Shown: positions 1 to 7,396, counted from the stretch's first letter. The stretch: DNA of 64,000 nucleotides from Sphingomonadaceae bacterium (GCA_024236195.1 JACKKZ010000002.1:62001-126000), one strand, 5' to 3'. The notes: generated from the letters alone by a model not told the origin. Made by a program: numbers and translations.

Positions 1-62
1 GTGCCGACTTTCTTCCGCAAGCCTTCTGCGAAGGCCTTACCGTCAATCAATTGTGCGCTCAT
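1..62 (-). CDS. folD: FolD N-terminus (partial)
   Basis: Only the first 20 codons are inside the window; the gene continues beyond the left edge. The protein begins MSAQLIDGKAFAEGLRKKVG, which resembles the N-terminus of the bifunctional methylenetetrahydrofolate dehydrogenase/cyclohydrolase FolD, where an 'IIDGK' segment follows the start. Its ATG overlaps the TGA of the upstream yggT gene (ATGA), so the two are probably translationally coupled. The argB - yggT - folD order is, from general knowledge, typical of sphingomonads and supports the call. The substrate would be 5,10-methylene-tetrahydrofolate in cytosolic one-carbon metabolism. Too little sequence is visible to see catalytic residues. 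Confidence 0.7.
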   Translation of the reverse strand, partial: MSAQLIDGKAFAEGLRKKVG

Positions 63-352
63 GAATAGGTAATCGCCAAATTTGTAACCACGATCTGCAG
101 GATGGTCAGGCCAATAATCAGGACCAGCGGCGAGAAATCAATCGCACCAGTGCTGGGCATGATCCGCCGGATCGGGTTGAGCACGGGTGCTAATACCGCG
201 TCAATCGAGCGATAGACCTGCATAATGAAGTCGTTGCTGGAATTGATCACGTTGAAGGCAAACAGCAGCCCGATCACGAACTGCACAATGATCAGCATGA
301 CAAGGACGTTGATGAGCACGTCCAGTATCTGCGCGATGGTTATGAGGACCAA
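59..352 (-). CDS. YggT family membrane protein
   Basis: A 97-residue, very hydrophobic protein with two membrane segments (about residues 5-35 and 72-95) flanking a short cytosolic stretch containing the PVLNPIRRIMP signature of the YggT family. The YggT family has no firm biochemical role; homologues are linked to osmotic tolerance and cell-division or membrane organisation. The start is a TTG, chosen because an AAGGAAG ribosome-binding site lies about six bases upstream and the family length (about 95-100) fits. It follows argB at 100 bp and overlaps folD by four bases. Family call is firm; function is not. Confidence 0.88.
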   Translation of the reverse strand: MVLITIAQILDVLINVLVMLIIVQFVIGLLFAFNVINSSNDFIMQVYRSIDAVLAPVLNPIRRIMPSTGAIDFSPLVLIIGLTILQIVVTNLAITYS

Positions 353-454
353 GGTTCTTCCTTTCGTCGGCTGCGTTTGCCGCCACCCTGTTTATACAAG
401 CCCTAGCCGAGCAAGCAGCGGTGTATCAACCACCCAATACGGATCGCGCCGCTT

Positions 455-1360
455 TCAAGCATCCCCTGCGCGGATCAGCGTACCAGCGCCGCGTGCGGTG
501 AAGAATTCCAGCAGCATCGCATGCGGCACGCGACCGTCGAGAACAACGGCTGCTTCACAACCTGCCTCCACCGCGTGGACGCAGGTTTCCAGCTTCGGGA
601 TCATCCCGCCGCTGATCGTGCCATCTTCCCGCAGCCCGGCGATATCCGCCGGGGTCAGGTCCGTCAGCAAATTGCCCTCTTTATCCAGCACGCCCTTCAC
701 ATCGGTCAGCAGGAATAGCCGCGCTGCACCCAATGCCGCAGCAATCGCACCCGCCATCGTGTCTGCATTGATGTTATAGGTATGCCCGTCCTCACCCGCA
801 CCAATCGGCGCGACAATCGGGATCATCCCGGCTGCCACAGCCGTATCGAGGATGGTCGTGTCCACCTTGCTCGGCTCGCCTACAAAACCCAGGTCAATCG
901 CCTGTTCGATATTGCTTTCCGGGTCCTTGGTCGAGCGTTGGACCTTGGTCGCGGTGACGAGGCCTGCATCCTTGCCCGAGATCCCCAGCGCCTTGCCTCC
1001 GGCATTGGCGATCCAGCTGACCAGCTGCTTGTTTATCGCGCCCGACAGGACCATTTCCGCGACTTCGGCGGTCGCCTTGTCCGTCACCCGCAGCCCGTCA
1101 ACAAAGGTGCTTTCCACGCCCAGCTTCTTGAGCATCGCGCCGATCTGCGGGCCGCCGCCATGGACCACCACCGGGTTGATCCCGACAGCTTTGAGCAGCA
1201 CGATATCTTCGGCAAAATCCTCTGCCGCCTCGGGGTCGCCCATCGCATGGCCGCCATATTTGACCACGAAAGTGCGCCCGGCATAGCGCTGGAAATAGGG
1301 CAGCGCCTCGATCAGCACTTCTGCCTTGGCCAGCATCTTCGAATCCTGCGTATTGCCCAT
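455..1360 (-). CDS. argB: Acetylglutamate kinase
   Basis: Second enzyme of arginine biosynthesis: ATP-dependent phosphorylation of N-acetyl-L-glutamate in the cytosol. The 301-residue protein has the family length and shows the hallmark segments in order: FVVKYGGHAMGD near residue 31, VVVHGGGPQIGAML near 65, and LFLLTDVKGVLDKEGNLL in the C-terminal half. The N-terminal extension before residue 25 is typical of hexameric, arginine-sensitive ArgB enzymes, so feedback inhibition by arginine is likely but not shown. It is the first gene of a run into yggT and folD. Nothing unusual is visible. Confidence 0.97.
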   Translation of the reverse strand: MGNTQDSKMLAKAEVLIEALPYFQRYAGRTFVVKYGGHAMGDPEAAEDFAEDIVLLKAVGINPVVVHGGGPQIGAMLKKLGVESTFVDGLRVTDKATAEVAEMVLSGAINKQLVSWIANAGGKALGISGKDAGLVTATKVQRSTKDPESNIEQAIDLGFVGEPSKVDTTILDTAVAAGMIPIVAPIGAGEDGHTYNINADTMAGAIAAALGAARLFLLTDVKGVLDKEGNLLTDLTPADIAGLREDGTISGGMIPKLETCVHAVEAGCEAAVVLDGRVPHAMLLEFFTARGAGTLIRAGDA

Positions 1361-1493
1361 AATTGTATCCTTGCGCGCCGGGATGGCTGCGGCGCTTAGC
1401 GATTCGTTCGCGATTGGGGAAGCGCTAGGGGAGATTCCCTAGGGGCGAAACCGGAATAGGGGAAAATCACTCGGCCAGCGACAGTACTGAGCG

Positions 1494-1928
1494 ATGCGCG
1501 CCACCCTCGCCTTGCTGCTTGCCCTGTTCCTGCTGCTTCCTCCATCGGCACATGCGCAGCAAGCAGGAGGAGCCCGCTTTGTCCCCTGCAATAGCGGGCC
1601 GCGCATCACTTGCGTTGTCGATGGCGATACATTCTGGCTGGACGGCACCAAGATCCGCATTGCCGATATCAACACACCCGAAACCAGCCGCCCGGCCTGC
1701 CCCCATGAAGCAGAGTTGGGCCGCCGCGCCACATGGCGGCTGCTGGACCTGCTCAATGATGGTCCTTTCACCCTCGCCCGTCAGGGGCGTGATGAAGACC
1801 GTTACGGGCGCAAACTGCGCGTGGTCATGCGCGATGGCCAATCGCTGGGCCAAGTGCTGGTCGCAGAGGGGCTGGCGGAACTGTGGCAGGGCCAGCGTGG
1901 AGATTGGTGCGTGGCAAATCGCTCCTGA
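1494..1928 (+). CDS. Secreted SNase-like (thermonuclease family) protein
   Basis: A 144-residue protein with a clear signal peptide (about residues 1-21, ending AHAQQ) and a staphylococcal-nuclease-like OB fold. The motif CVVDGDTFWLDGTKIRIADINTPE is arranged as in SNase proteins: Asp of DGD, then the Arg/Asp pair of IRIADI, and later DRYGRKL. It would act in the periplasm or outside the cell. It is shorter than classical thermonucleases, so activity on nucleic acid is an inference from the family. A second SNase-like gene ends at 3718, so the locus carries two. The gene is divergent from argB, separated by about 130 bp. Confidence 0.8.
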   Translation: MRATLALLLALFLLLPPSAHAQQAGGARFVPCNSGPRITCVVDGDTFWLDGTKIRIADINTPETSRPACPHEAELGRRATWRLLDLLNDGPFTLARQGRDEDRYGRKLRVVMRDGQSLGQVLVAEGLAELWQGQRGDWCVANRS

Positions 1929-2022
1929 GCTACGCATTTCACAGATTCTGCTCACAAAATTTCTTCGGATTCGCAACTATTGGAAGAATATGCTATGATC
2001 TCCTCCTAGATTGGAATGAAAC

Positions 2023-2463
2023 GTGGCCAGTGAGATCCGCAGCAAGCTCGCAGCCGCCTATGCGGCTTGGCATGAAAGCCGGGGCACCACCCCGCAGCAC
2101 TTCTTTGCCTTGATGGCTGACGATATACTGGTTCATTCGATCCTCGAAAATTCTTTTGCGGGCGAGCCGCTGGGGCGGAGCTTTTCGGGCCGGTCAGAGG
2201 TGCTGACCTATTATGCTGTCCTTGCGGAGGGGTGGGAAATGGTCAGTGCGACCACTGATTCCATCCTGGCCGAGGGCAATCGCGCGGTCTGGATCGGCCG
2301 TGCCTGCTGGCGCAGCCGCAAGACGCTGAAGCAGATGGACAGCCCCAAGGTCGACCTCTGGACCTTCAATAGCGAGGGCAAGGCGACCGAGCTGTTCGAG
2401 ATGTATGACAGCTATCCCTATGCCGTGCTGTCGGGACGTATTCCTGCGCCAGAGCAGAGTTAA
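2023..2463 (+). CDS. NTF2-like / SnoaL-like small protein
   Basis: A 146-residue protein with the alpha+beta-barrel pattern of the NTF2-like superfamily: an N-terminal helix (ASEIRSKLAAAYAAWHESR), a DDILVHSIL strand, a FSGRSEVLTYYAVL turn-helix, and C-terminal strands ending in FEMYDSYPYA. The GTG at 2023 is the only upstream start because an in-frame TGA lies at 2017-2019. Members are isomerases, hydrolases or plain binding proteins, and no catalytic set can be assigned. It stands alone between the SNase gene and a DRR-rich mini-gene. Function unknown. Confidence 0.65.
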   Translation: MASEIRSKLAAAYAAWHESRGTTPQHFFALMADDILVHSILENSFAGEPLGRSFSGRSEVLTYYAVLAEGWEMVSATTDSILAEGNRAVWIGRACWRSRKTLKQMDSPKVDLWTFNSEGKATELFEMYDSYPYAVLSGRIPAPEQS

Positions 2464-2549
2464 CCTGCTGGCAAGATCTCGCTGCGATTATGCGCGATGG
2501 CCCTGAGTAGCATGTCCACCGGACATCGCCGGGCCAGTGGAGACGCACC

Positions 2550-2705
2550 ATGGCCCAGTTGGACGGGCAGGCAGGCGGCAAACGCAGCGGCAGTGATCGG
2601 CGCGCAAGCGACCGGCGCGTGGCCGATATGCCGTTTGAAGGGCCGGATCGCCGCAAGGGTGACCGCCGTTCAGGCAAGGACCGCCGCGAACAAGCCGGCC
2701 ACTAA
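2550..2705 (+). CDS. 51-residue DRR-repeat protein
   Basis: A short frame preceded by GTGGAG as a ribosome-binding site. The product is strongly basic and hydrophilic and carries five Asp-Arg-Arg repeats (SDRRASDRR, then GPDRRKGDRR and GKDRRE). I do not recognise a named family. DRR tracts of this sort also occur as leaders in front of PilZ or membrane domains, but here a TAA ends the frame before any such domain. The regular repeat and good ribosome-binding site argue for a real gene. Possible roles such as RNA or lipid binding are guesses. Confidence 0.45.
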   Translation: MAQLDGQAGGKRSGSDRRASDRRVADMPFEGPDRRKGDRRSGKDRREQAGH

Positions 2706-2795
2706 GGCACTTTTGCCCTTTACCGGAATTTTACCCCCTCGACCCATTGGCGAGGGGCCGCTAGCTTGCGGGCAATTCATGGACGGGGCCAAGAC

Positions 2796-3182
2796 ATGAC
2801 TGAACAACCACAGGAATCCACACCGACGCCGCAGCCGCCGGCACCCGGTAGTTTCGACCTGAACCAGCCGACCGTGGTTGCGCTGCTCTATATCGCGTCG
2901 TTCTTTTCGGGCGGCCTGACCAACCTTGTCGGGGTGGTTCTGGCCTATATCTGGAAAGGCCAGCCCAAGGCAGAGTGGGAAGCCAGCCATTACGAATATT
3001 CCATCCGCACTTTCTGGCTCGGCTTTGGCCTTTCGATCATCGGCATTTTCCTGTCGATCATCGGGATCGGCATCCTGATCATCTTCGGCGCGCTGGTGCT
3101 GGTGATCGTCCGCGCCGTGCTGTCCATGCTCAAGGCGCAGAAGCATGAGCCGATGCCCAATCCCGGCAGCTGGACCATCTGA
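2796..3182 (+). CDS. DUF4870-like small membrane protein
   Basis: A 128-residue inner-membrane protein. A proline-rich cytosolic N-terminus (residues 1-25) precedes three hydrophobic segments (about 28-50, 70-88 and 90-110), with SHYEYSIRTFWLG between the first two. That layout and the histidine/tyrosine-containing linker match the DUF4870 / YtxH-unrelated 'TIC20-like' small membrane proteins seen widely in proteobacteria. The ATG at 2796 is preferred over an upstream GTG-type start because the MTEQPQE start matches the family's acidic, Pro-rich opening. Its stop overlaps the presumed start of the next gene. No function is known. Confidence 0.7.
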   Translation: MTEQPQESTPTPQPPAPGSFDLNQPTVVALLYIASFFSGGLTNLVGVVLAYIWKGQPKAEWEASHYEYSIRTFWLGFGLSIIGIFLSIIGIGILIIFGALVLVIVRAVLSMLKAQKHEPMPNPGSWTI

Positions 3183-3718
3183 ACAAGCTTCCCAAACCCG
3201 CCCGTTTTGATCGCAAGTGGCAGCGTCAGAGAAGGCTGAAGCGCGCCTGGCGTCGGCTGGCGCCATTCCTCGCCCTCGCGCTGTTCGGGGCGCTGGGCTG
3301 GTGTGTGTGGCAGCTGCCCTCCAGCGGCGGTGACTGGCAGGAAAGCAGCACGCGTTTCACGCTGTGCGGGGAGAAAGGCTCTGGTCAATGCGTGATTGAT
3401 GGCGACACGCTCGCCATCGGTCGGCGCAAGGTCAGGCTGGCTGGCTATGACGCACCGGAGCTGGACGGGGCCTGCGAGGCCGAGCGCAAGCTGGCCCAGC
3501 GTGCAAAGGCCGAACTGCGCGACTGGCTCAATGCTGCGCCCTATGCACTGGATGGCGGGGATGACCCGCCGCGCGACAAATATGGCCGGGAGCTGCGCAG
3601 TGCGCGCAGGATGGTGGACGGCAAGGAAGAATGGCTGGCCGACCACATGATCGGCGCAGGGCTGGCGCGCGACAATGGCTGGGGCGCAGGCCCCGCGCGC
3701 TGGTGTGAACAACAATGA
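3179..3718 (+). CDS. Membrane-anchored SNase-like protein, probable CTG start
   Basis: The frame encodes a very basic N-terminus (about 30 residues rich in Lys/Arg), one hydrophobic anchor (LAPFLALALFGALGW), then an SNase-like domain with CVIDGDTLAIGRRKVRLAGY, APELDG and DKYGREL. The domain would face the periplasm. No ATG, GTG or TTG lies in this frame between the TGA at 3146 and GTG 3305, and starting at 3305 would delete the anchor. The CTG at 3179 overlaps the TGA of the preceding gene (CTGA), so coupled initiation there is my preferred reading. A conservative annotation would start at 3305. The catalytic pattern resembles the family, but hydrolytic activity is unproven. Confidence 0.7.
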   Translation: MNKLPKPARFDRKWQRQRRLKRAWRRLAPFLALALFGALGWCVWQLPSSGGDWQESSTRFTLCGEKGSGQCVIDGDTLAIGRRKVRLAGYDAPELDGACEAERKLAQRAKAELRDWLNAAPYALDGGDDPPRDKYGRELRSARRMVDGKEEWLADHMIGAGLARDNGWGAGPARWCEQQ

Positions 3719-3857
3719 AGCCCCTCCTCTTTAGGGGAGGGGTTGGGGTGGGGGCTGTCAGGGTGCTGCCTGCCAACCACACGCCCCACCCCACTGCGAC
3801 CAGGCCCTGCTATGCAGGACCAAGTCTCATTGCCTCCCCTAAAGGCGGAGGGGCCTT
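3718..3857. repeat. MITE-like inverted repeat, about 140 bp
   Basis: The two ends form imperfect terminal inverted repeats of about 24 bp: the left end reads AAGCCCCTCCTCTTTAGGGG and the reverse complement of the right end reads AAGGCCCCTCCGCCTTTAGG. Inside lie GGTTGGGGTGGGG and, 30 bases on, CGCCCCACCCC, which can pair. It starts on the TGA of the SNase-like gene and sits between convergent genes. It contains no reading frame. It may serve as a bidirectional terminator, or be a small non-autonomous element of the kind found as G-rich intergenic repeats in sphingomonads. Confidence 0.65.
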
Positions 3858-3865
3858 AAACCGAG

Positions 3866-4021
3866 CTAGCCTTGCGCAGCTTTCGCTTCGGATGCCAGCT
3901 GGCGTTGCAGCACGGCAATCCGCTCACGCTCGCGCGTCCAGGCCTTTTCCGGATGGGCAGACACCTGATCGAGCAGCATGCGCAATTCCTGCTCGCGATC
4001 GGCATGGGTTACGGGTTGCAT
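3866..4021 (-). CDS. Small hydrophilic helical protein (51 aa)
   Basis: The true start is the ATG at 4021, preceded by an AGGAGAG ribosome-binding site. The product begins MQPVTHADREQELRMLLDQV and is almost entirely charged helix, with a heptad-like pattern in the second half (RERERIAVLQRQLASEAKA), so a short coiled coil is likely. I do not recognise a family. Larger frames through the same DNA have no ribosome-binding site and start inside intergenic sequence. Function unknown. Confidence 0.55.
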   Translation of the reverse strand: MQPVTHADREQELRMLLDQVSAHPEKAWTRERERIAVLQRQLASEAKAAQG

Positions 4022-4110
4022 GGCGACTCTCCTCTCAATCACTCGATAGGGCGAGTATAGCACAAGCGGATGTGCGCCATTTGACTGGGCGCAAGGTAGA
4101 TTCGACGGGC

Positions 4111-4602
4111 CTATTCTTCCCAGCCGAAGCCGCGGCGCAATTGCTCTGCCTGCGCGGGCGGCATGCGCTGCATCAGCACCGCGACGGTGCGATAGCCATG
4201 GGCCTTGCCATCGGCATCCCACCATGCCCAGTCGCTGACTTCGGAGAGCGGCACCTCCACCCGGTCACCTTGCTGCCAGCCTTCCAGCATGGGGACATTG
4301 GCGAGCCGACCGCTCAGTACATCCCCATTGCGGGTTACCCCGCCGACCCAGATATGTTCAAAACCCTCCAGCGGGAATTTGAAGGCAAAGCCGCCCGATC
4401 CTTCCGGCGGGTCTGCCAGCAGGGCGAGCCATTCGGGCAAGGTCGCCTGCGCTTGTGCAATCGCCGCGTTCATTTCCGGGTCTTGCGCCTCGACCATGGT
4501 GATCGGGTCATGCTCGCGGCCGGGCGTGTTGTTATTGTCTTGCGCGGCGAGCTGCAGGGCAGGCCATGCGAGCAGCAGTGCGGCAAGGAGGGCGCGACGC
4601 AT
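4111..4602 (-). CDS. Secreted DUF2314 (YegJ-like) protein
   Basis: A 163-residue protein with a signal peptide (about residues 1-20, cleavage near LQLAAQ). The mature part has the DUF2314 pattern: DPEMNAAIAQAQATLPEW, then a central FKFPL..FEHIWV strand pair and SDWAWWDADGKAHGYRTV near the end. DUF2314 proteins have no known activity. The ATG overlaps the stop of the preceding lipoprotein gene (TGATG), so the pair is translationally coupled and probably works together in the envelope. The gene ends close to a small convergent gene cluster without a clear terminator. Confidence 0.75.
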   Translation of the reverse strand: MRRALLAALLLAWPALQLAAQDNNNTPGREHDPITMVEAQDPEMNAAIAQAQATLPEWLALLADPPEGSGGFAFKFPLEGFEHIWVGGVTRNGDVLSGRLANVPMLEGWQQGDRVEVPLSEVSDWAWWDADGKAHGYRTVAVLMQRMPPAQAEQLRRGFGWEE

Positions 4603-5051
4603 CACGGTGCCTCGATGGTAAAGCCGGGCACGGGCCGGGTTTCGACAAAGCCGCGATGATACATGTCCATCACCACATTCACGGTCTTTTCCTGCCCGTC
4701 TGCGCCCACGCAGGTCACGCGGTAATTGTCGACGATATTGCCATAGACGCCGGGACCGAGATTGCCGGAGCGAGTGAAGGCGGGCGCGCTGCCATCCGCG
4801 CATTTGAGCCGTCCGAGATAGGCGCGCTGGCCCTGCGGCATGGCGGCGCGCACGGGGTTTTCGCGGCTGCCCAGCGGATAGGCAGAGGCCGCCACCATCG
4901 CCTCTTCCAGCTCCTTGCCCTGCAGCACGGACTGGCCGGATAGCATCCGGTTGAGGATCAAATCATCGCTGGCATTCCCGGCCGGAGCGGTCGTGGCACA
5001 GCCCGCCAATGCCGCGCCGAGCGCTGCCGCCAGTATCATTCGAAGTCGCAT
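4602..5051 (-). CDS. Lipoprotein, unknown function
   Basis: A 149-residue protein with a type II signal peptide: MRLRMILAAALGAALAGCAT with lipobox LAGC and acylated Cys18. The mature domain includes a Cys pair (KCADGS and VTCVGADG) that could form a disulphide, and the segment NLGPGVYGNIVDNYRV. I do not recognise a named family. It is coupled by TGATG to the downstream DUF2314 gene, suggesting a two-gene envelope operon. Function unknown. Confidence 0.75.
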   Translation of the reverse strand: MRLRMILAAALGAALAGCATTAPAGNASDDLILNRMLSGQSVLQGKELEEAMVAASAYPLGSRENPVRAAMPQGQRAYLGRLKCADGSAPAFTRSGNLGPGVYGNIVDNYRVTCVGADGQEKTVNVVMDMYHRGFVETRPVPGFTIEAP

Positions 5052-5144
5052 GGGTAATCCTCCCTCCCGTCAGGCAGGGAAGAGTGCACGAAGCGAGCGG
5101 GAAGACAAGCGCTTTCCGGGCGTTACACCGAAAGTCGCCAGCCC

Positions 5145-5375
5145 CTATTCAGCGGGGGCTTCCTCGCCTTCGGGTGCGACCGGTGTCATTTCCGTTTCCG
5201 GCACATCCACCGGCACGGCTGCCGGATCAACATCCGACACAATCAGCTCGCCGCCGCTTTCATCGGTGGCGTCAGCTTCATAGGTCGGCTCTTCCGCCTG
5301 CTGCGAACAGGCAGTAAGCGCGAGCGCCCCGGCAAGCGGCAGCGCGACAAGGGCGGTTTTGCGGAAAGCGGACAT
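5145..5375 (-). CDS. Small acidic lipoprotein
   Basis: A 76-residue protein starting MSAFRKTALVALPLAGALAL, with lipobox LTAC and acylated Cys23, followed by a strongly acidic, low-complexity tail (EEPTYEADATDE and PEGEEAPAE). A good AGGAGA ribosome-binding site precedes the ATG. The tail has no recognisable domain and is probably disordered. It lies upstream of, and on the same strand as, the two envelope genes to its left, with about 90 bp between. Function unknown. Confidence 0.65.
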   Translation of the reverse strand: MSAFRKTALVALPLAGALALTACSQQAEEPTYEADATDESGGELIVSDVDPAAVPVDVPETEMTPVAPEGEEAPAE

Positions 5376-5551
5376 GGGCAAGTCTCCTGAGTGATGGGAG
5401 TCGGTTCCGCAGGGGAGTGTCTCACTCACGGCGGCGTGACGCAAGCGGGCTTGTTTTTGATTTCATTTGCGACTAGTGGCGCCATTTCCTGCCCCGGCCA
5501 ATCCTCTGCAAGGATGGTCCGGGGGCGAACTGCGCGAGAAGGAGGCAGATC

Positions 5552-5614
5552 ATGTTTGCATTGCTGATACCTCCAGGCACGCAGCCCCGCGTGAAAGCAC
5601 GCGCACTCGCCTGA
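5552..5614 (+). CDS. 20-residue leader-like ORF
   Basis: A very short frame with a strong GGAGG ribosome-binding site seven bases before its ATG. It encodes MFALLIPPGTQPRVKARALA. A small CCCTC/GAGGG hairpin and the next gene's ribosome-binding site follow. The peptide resembles the start of the next protein (MYLRFTVPGTVTRARVAPGP), so it may be a leader peptide or a duplicated 5' end. No function can be assigned and translation is unproven. Confidence 0.35.
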   Translation: MFALLIPPGTQPRVKARALA

Positions 5615-5669
5615 TCCGTCCCTCGCGTGAGGGGCGGCTTCGTGCAGCCCCCGCTGGAGGGACAATCCC

Positions 5670-6059
5670 ATGTATTTACGTTTCACGGTGCCCGGCACCG
5701 TCACGCGTGCGCGCGTGGCGCCGGGGCCGTTCCGCATCGCCTCTGACACCTATTGGGAAGGCGATTACGACAATCACCCGGTGCTGATCGCAATCCGTCG
5801 CGAGCTGGACTGGTTCAATGAATGGCTGCCCGTCCCGCGCCGCTTCGGCGTGGTGGCGAAGGGCCGCGTCTGGAGCGACGGCGTCTGCTGGTTCCGCGAA
5901 GATGCGCATGACGCGATCGAGCATGCCTCGATCATGGTGGCGCTGCTGCGGGAATGCGGTGTGCCGATCGAACGGAACTGGACCCGCGACCCGGGCCAGA
6001 TCCTCTATCGCGACCGCTGGCAAGTGGTCGCCAAGCCGGAGCGAGCGATGCTCCATTGA
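5670..6059 (+). CDS. Hypothetical protein (129 aa)
   Basis: A compact, Trp- and Arg-rich soluble protein with a GGAGGG ribosome-binding site. Recognisable segments are DTYWEGDYDNHPVLIAIRRE, ELDWFNEWLPVPRRFG and CWFREDAHDAIEHASIMVAL, followed by a terminal strand RDRWQVVAKP. There is no signal peptide or membrane segment. I do not recognise the family. The gene is followed by a strong GC hairpin and then by a frameshifted SEC-C gene on the same strand, so the three may once have formed a small transcription unit. Confidence 0.6.
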   Translation: MYLRFTVPGTVTRARVAPGPFRIASDTYWEGDYDNHPVLIAIRRELDWFNEWLPVPRRFGVVAKGRVWSDGVCWFREDAHDAIEHASIMVALLRECGVPIERNWTRDPGQILYRDRWQVVAKPERAMLH

Positions 6060-6067
6060 ACCTTGTG

Positions 6068-6100
6068 CCCGCCCCTTCGCCCATGCGCCGGAGGGGCGGG
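6068..6100 (+). terminator. GC-rich hairpin between two small genes
   Basis: CCCGCCCCT and AGGGGCGGG form a perfect nine-base-pair stem around a 15-base loop. There is no T-run after it, and a ribosome-binding site (AGGAGG) follows within 15 bases. It may therefore be an attenuating or mRNA-stabilising hairpin rather than a true intrinsic terminator. Confidence 0.4.
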
Positions 6101-6122
6101 TGCTCACCCACAGGAGGTTACC

Positions 6123-6364
6123 ATGACCAAGGAGTACGACGACGCACCCTGCTTTCGAGCGGACCAGCAAACGCCGCAAGGGCTTCCCCAGCGAGACCCG
6201 CGTGAAGCGCAGCCTGCGCAGCGTCAGGGGCGGTAAAGTAGAACTGCTCGATAAGCTCGGCCGCAAGGGTCCCTGCCCCTGCGGCTCCGGACGCCGGTTT
6301 CAGCAAATGCTGCCTGCAGAGCGGGAAGTATGACGGGGCGGAACGGCGGGATTATTGGCGGTAG
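6123..6364 (+). pseudogene. SEC-C zinc-motif protein, two frameshifts
   Basis: Reading straight from the ATG (ribosome-binding site AGGAGG) stops after 37 codons. Removing one C from the CCC run at 6147-6149 and one A from the AAA run at 6305-6307 restores a continuous frame of about 79 residues. That frame reads MTKEYDDAPAFERTSKRRKG early on, then GPCPCGSGRRFQQCCLQSGK, a classic SEC-C metal-binding motif (CxC...CC), and stops at TAG 6362-6364. SEC-C motifs bind zinc and occur at the end of SecA and in many small proteins. Both lesions are in homopolymers, so sequencing error is a real alternative to decay. Confidence 0.6.
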
Positions 6365-7117
6365 GGGGGCGTAAGCGGCGAAGCGGATTGCTTCGCCGTG
6401 TGGCGGGTGGAAGAGCGGGTTCGCGCTTAATTAGCGAAGCAGCCGGACGGACAGGAGCGCGGACAAAGGTTCTGCTCGAATCACGGATTGGCGCCGTGGG
6501 GGATCCGGACTGGCGTTTTATACTGCAAACGCATTTGCTGTATTCGCGGGTGTTGTTGGAGGGGGTAGAGGGCTAGCAGCACTCTTGGTGTGCGCTACCA
6601 AAATGGTACTCTTTCACAGATGCTCTATACCGGAAGCATGATACCCCCAATCTACACAAAGCAAGAATCTAGTTACAGGTGAGGTCACCTGCACTTCGGC
6701 GACCGCGACGGACGTGGTTGGAGAGATTTTTGGCTGAAAGTGTGCTCAAAGATGAGACGCGTTTTTGCCCCCCGTTTCTGCAAACCCCCGTTGTACGCAA
6801 TTAGGCATCGGTTCATGCCTCAAAAACAATCACGAATCACACAAAAAGTGACCACTCATTTGGGGGTGTATCCCCTTGAATTCATCGATTTCGGCGATGA
6901 GTCTGACAAGGTCAGAGCCAATCAAGATGGTCGGCTCTTTCATCTTTGTGATGTTCCGATATCCAATTCCATACCCAATAATACCCGATTAGACCCGATC
7001 TCGCACGGGCTTTCTTGGAGGCAGTCAGGGCAGGTGAAAACCGGGTCCTGCTTCTTGGGTAGCGCGTGACGCGCTGCAATTCTACAAGCTGTTCTTCACG
7101 GGAATGGGTCTTGAAGA
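6365..7117. other. Gene-poor stretch
   Basis: About 750 bp with no convincing intact gene. Frames that run through it lack ribosome-binding sites and family resemblance. It contains a near-perfect palindrome CAGGTGAGGTCACCTG at 6676-6691 and the possible Fic remnant at 6830-6943. Base composition is more AT-rich around 6600-6960 than in the neighbouring genes, consistent with acquired or decaying DNA. I see no tRNA or other RNA gene here. Confidence 0.5.
6830..6943 (-). pseudogene. Possible 5' remnant of a Fic-family gene
   Basis: A 37-codon frame starting MKEPTILIGSDLVRLIAEID and continuing EFKG before diverging and stopping. The 'LIAEIDEFKG' segment resembles the N-terminal helix that precedes the Fic domain in many Fic/DOC proteins, after which the usual text is lost. 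The HPFxxGNGR catalytic motif is absent. It lies about 170 bp downstream of an antitoxin-like gene on the same strand, where a toxin partner would be expected. The match is short and rests on my memory of the family, so this is a weak call. Confidence 0.25.
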
Positions 7118-7360
7118 TCAGCCGGAGCGAGCGGACGACACGGCTTCATCGATCAGTGCGTCCAGATCGGTGGCACCAATATCGACAAATGCTGTCCGGG
7201 CTTCTTCAATGGTCAGATCGAACAGGCGCCATTTGACGGCCTCCTCGATAGATTTCGACAGATCGCCTTTTTTCATGCCGCGCTGAGCCAGATATGTGCG
7301 CAGGTCGATGTCGGTCTTGCTATCGACATTGACGGTCCAGCGTGTGACTTCATCACCCAT
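7118..7360 (-). CDS. Ribbon-helix-helix antitoxin-like protein
   Basis: An 80-residue protein beginning MGDEVTRWTVNVDSKTDIDL. The N-terminal strand TRWTVNVDSKTDIDLRTYLA followed by two helices (KGDLSKSIEEAVKWRLF) is a CopG/MetJ-type ribbon-helix-helix DNA-binding fold; the C-terminal half (DLTIEEARTAFVDIG) is the usual toxin-binding helix. Such proteins repress their own promoter and neutralise a co-transcribed toxin. The ATG at 7360 follows an AAGGATAT ribosome-binding site. No intact toxin follows; only a possible Fic fragment and non-coding DNA lie downstream, so it appears orphaned. Confidence 0.6.
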   Translation of the reverse strand: MGDEVTRWTVNVDSKTDIDLRTYLAQRGMKKGDLSKSIEEAVKWRLFDLTIEEARTAFVDIGATDLDALIDEAVSSARSG

Positions 7361-7396
7361 GGTAATATCCTTGCGACATGACAGGCGTCCATCATG

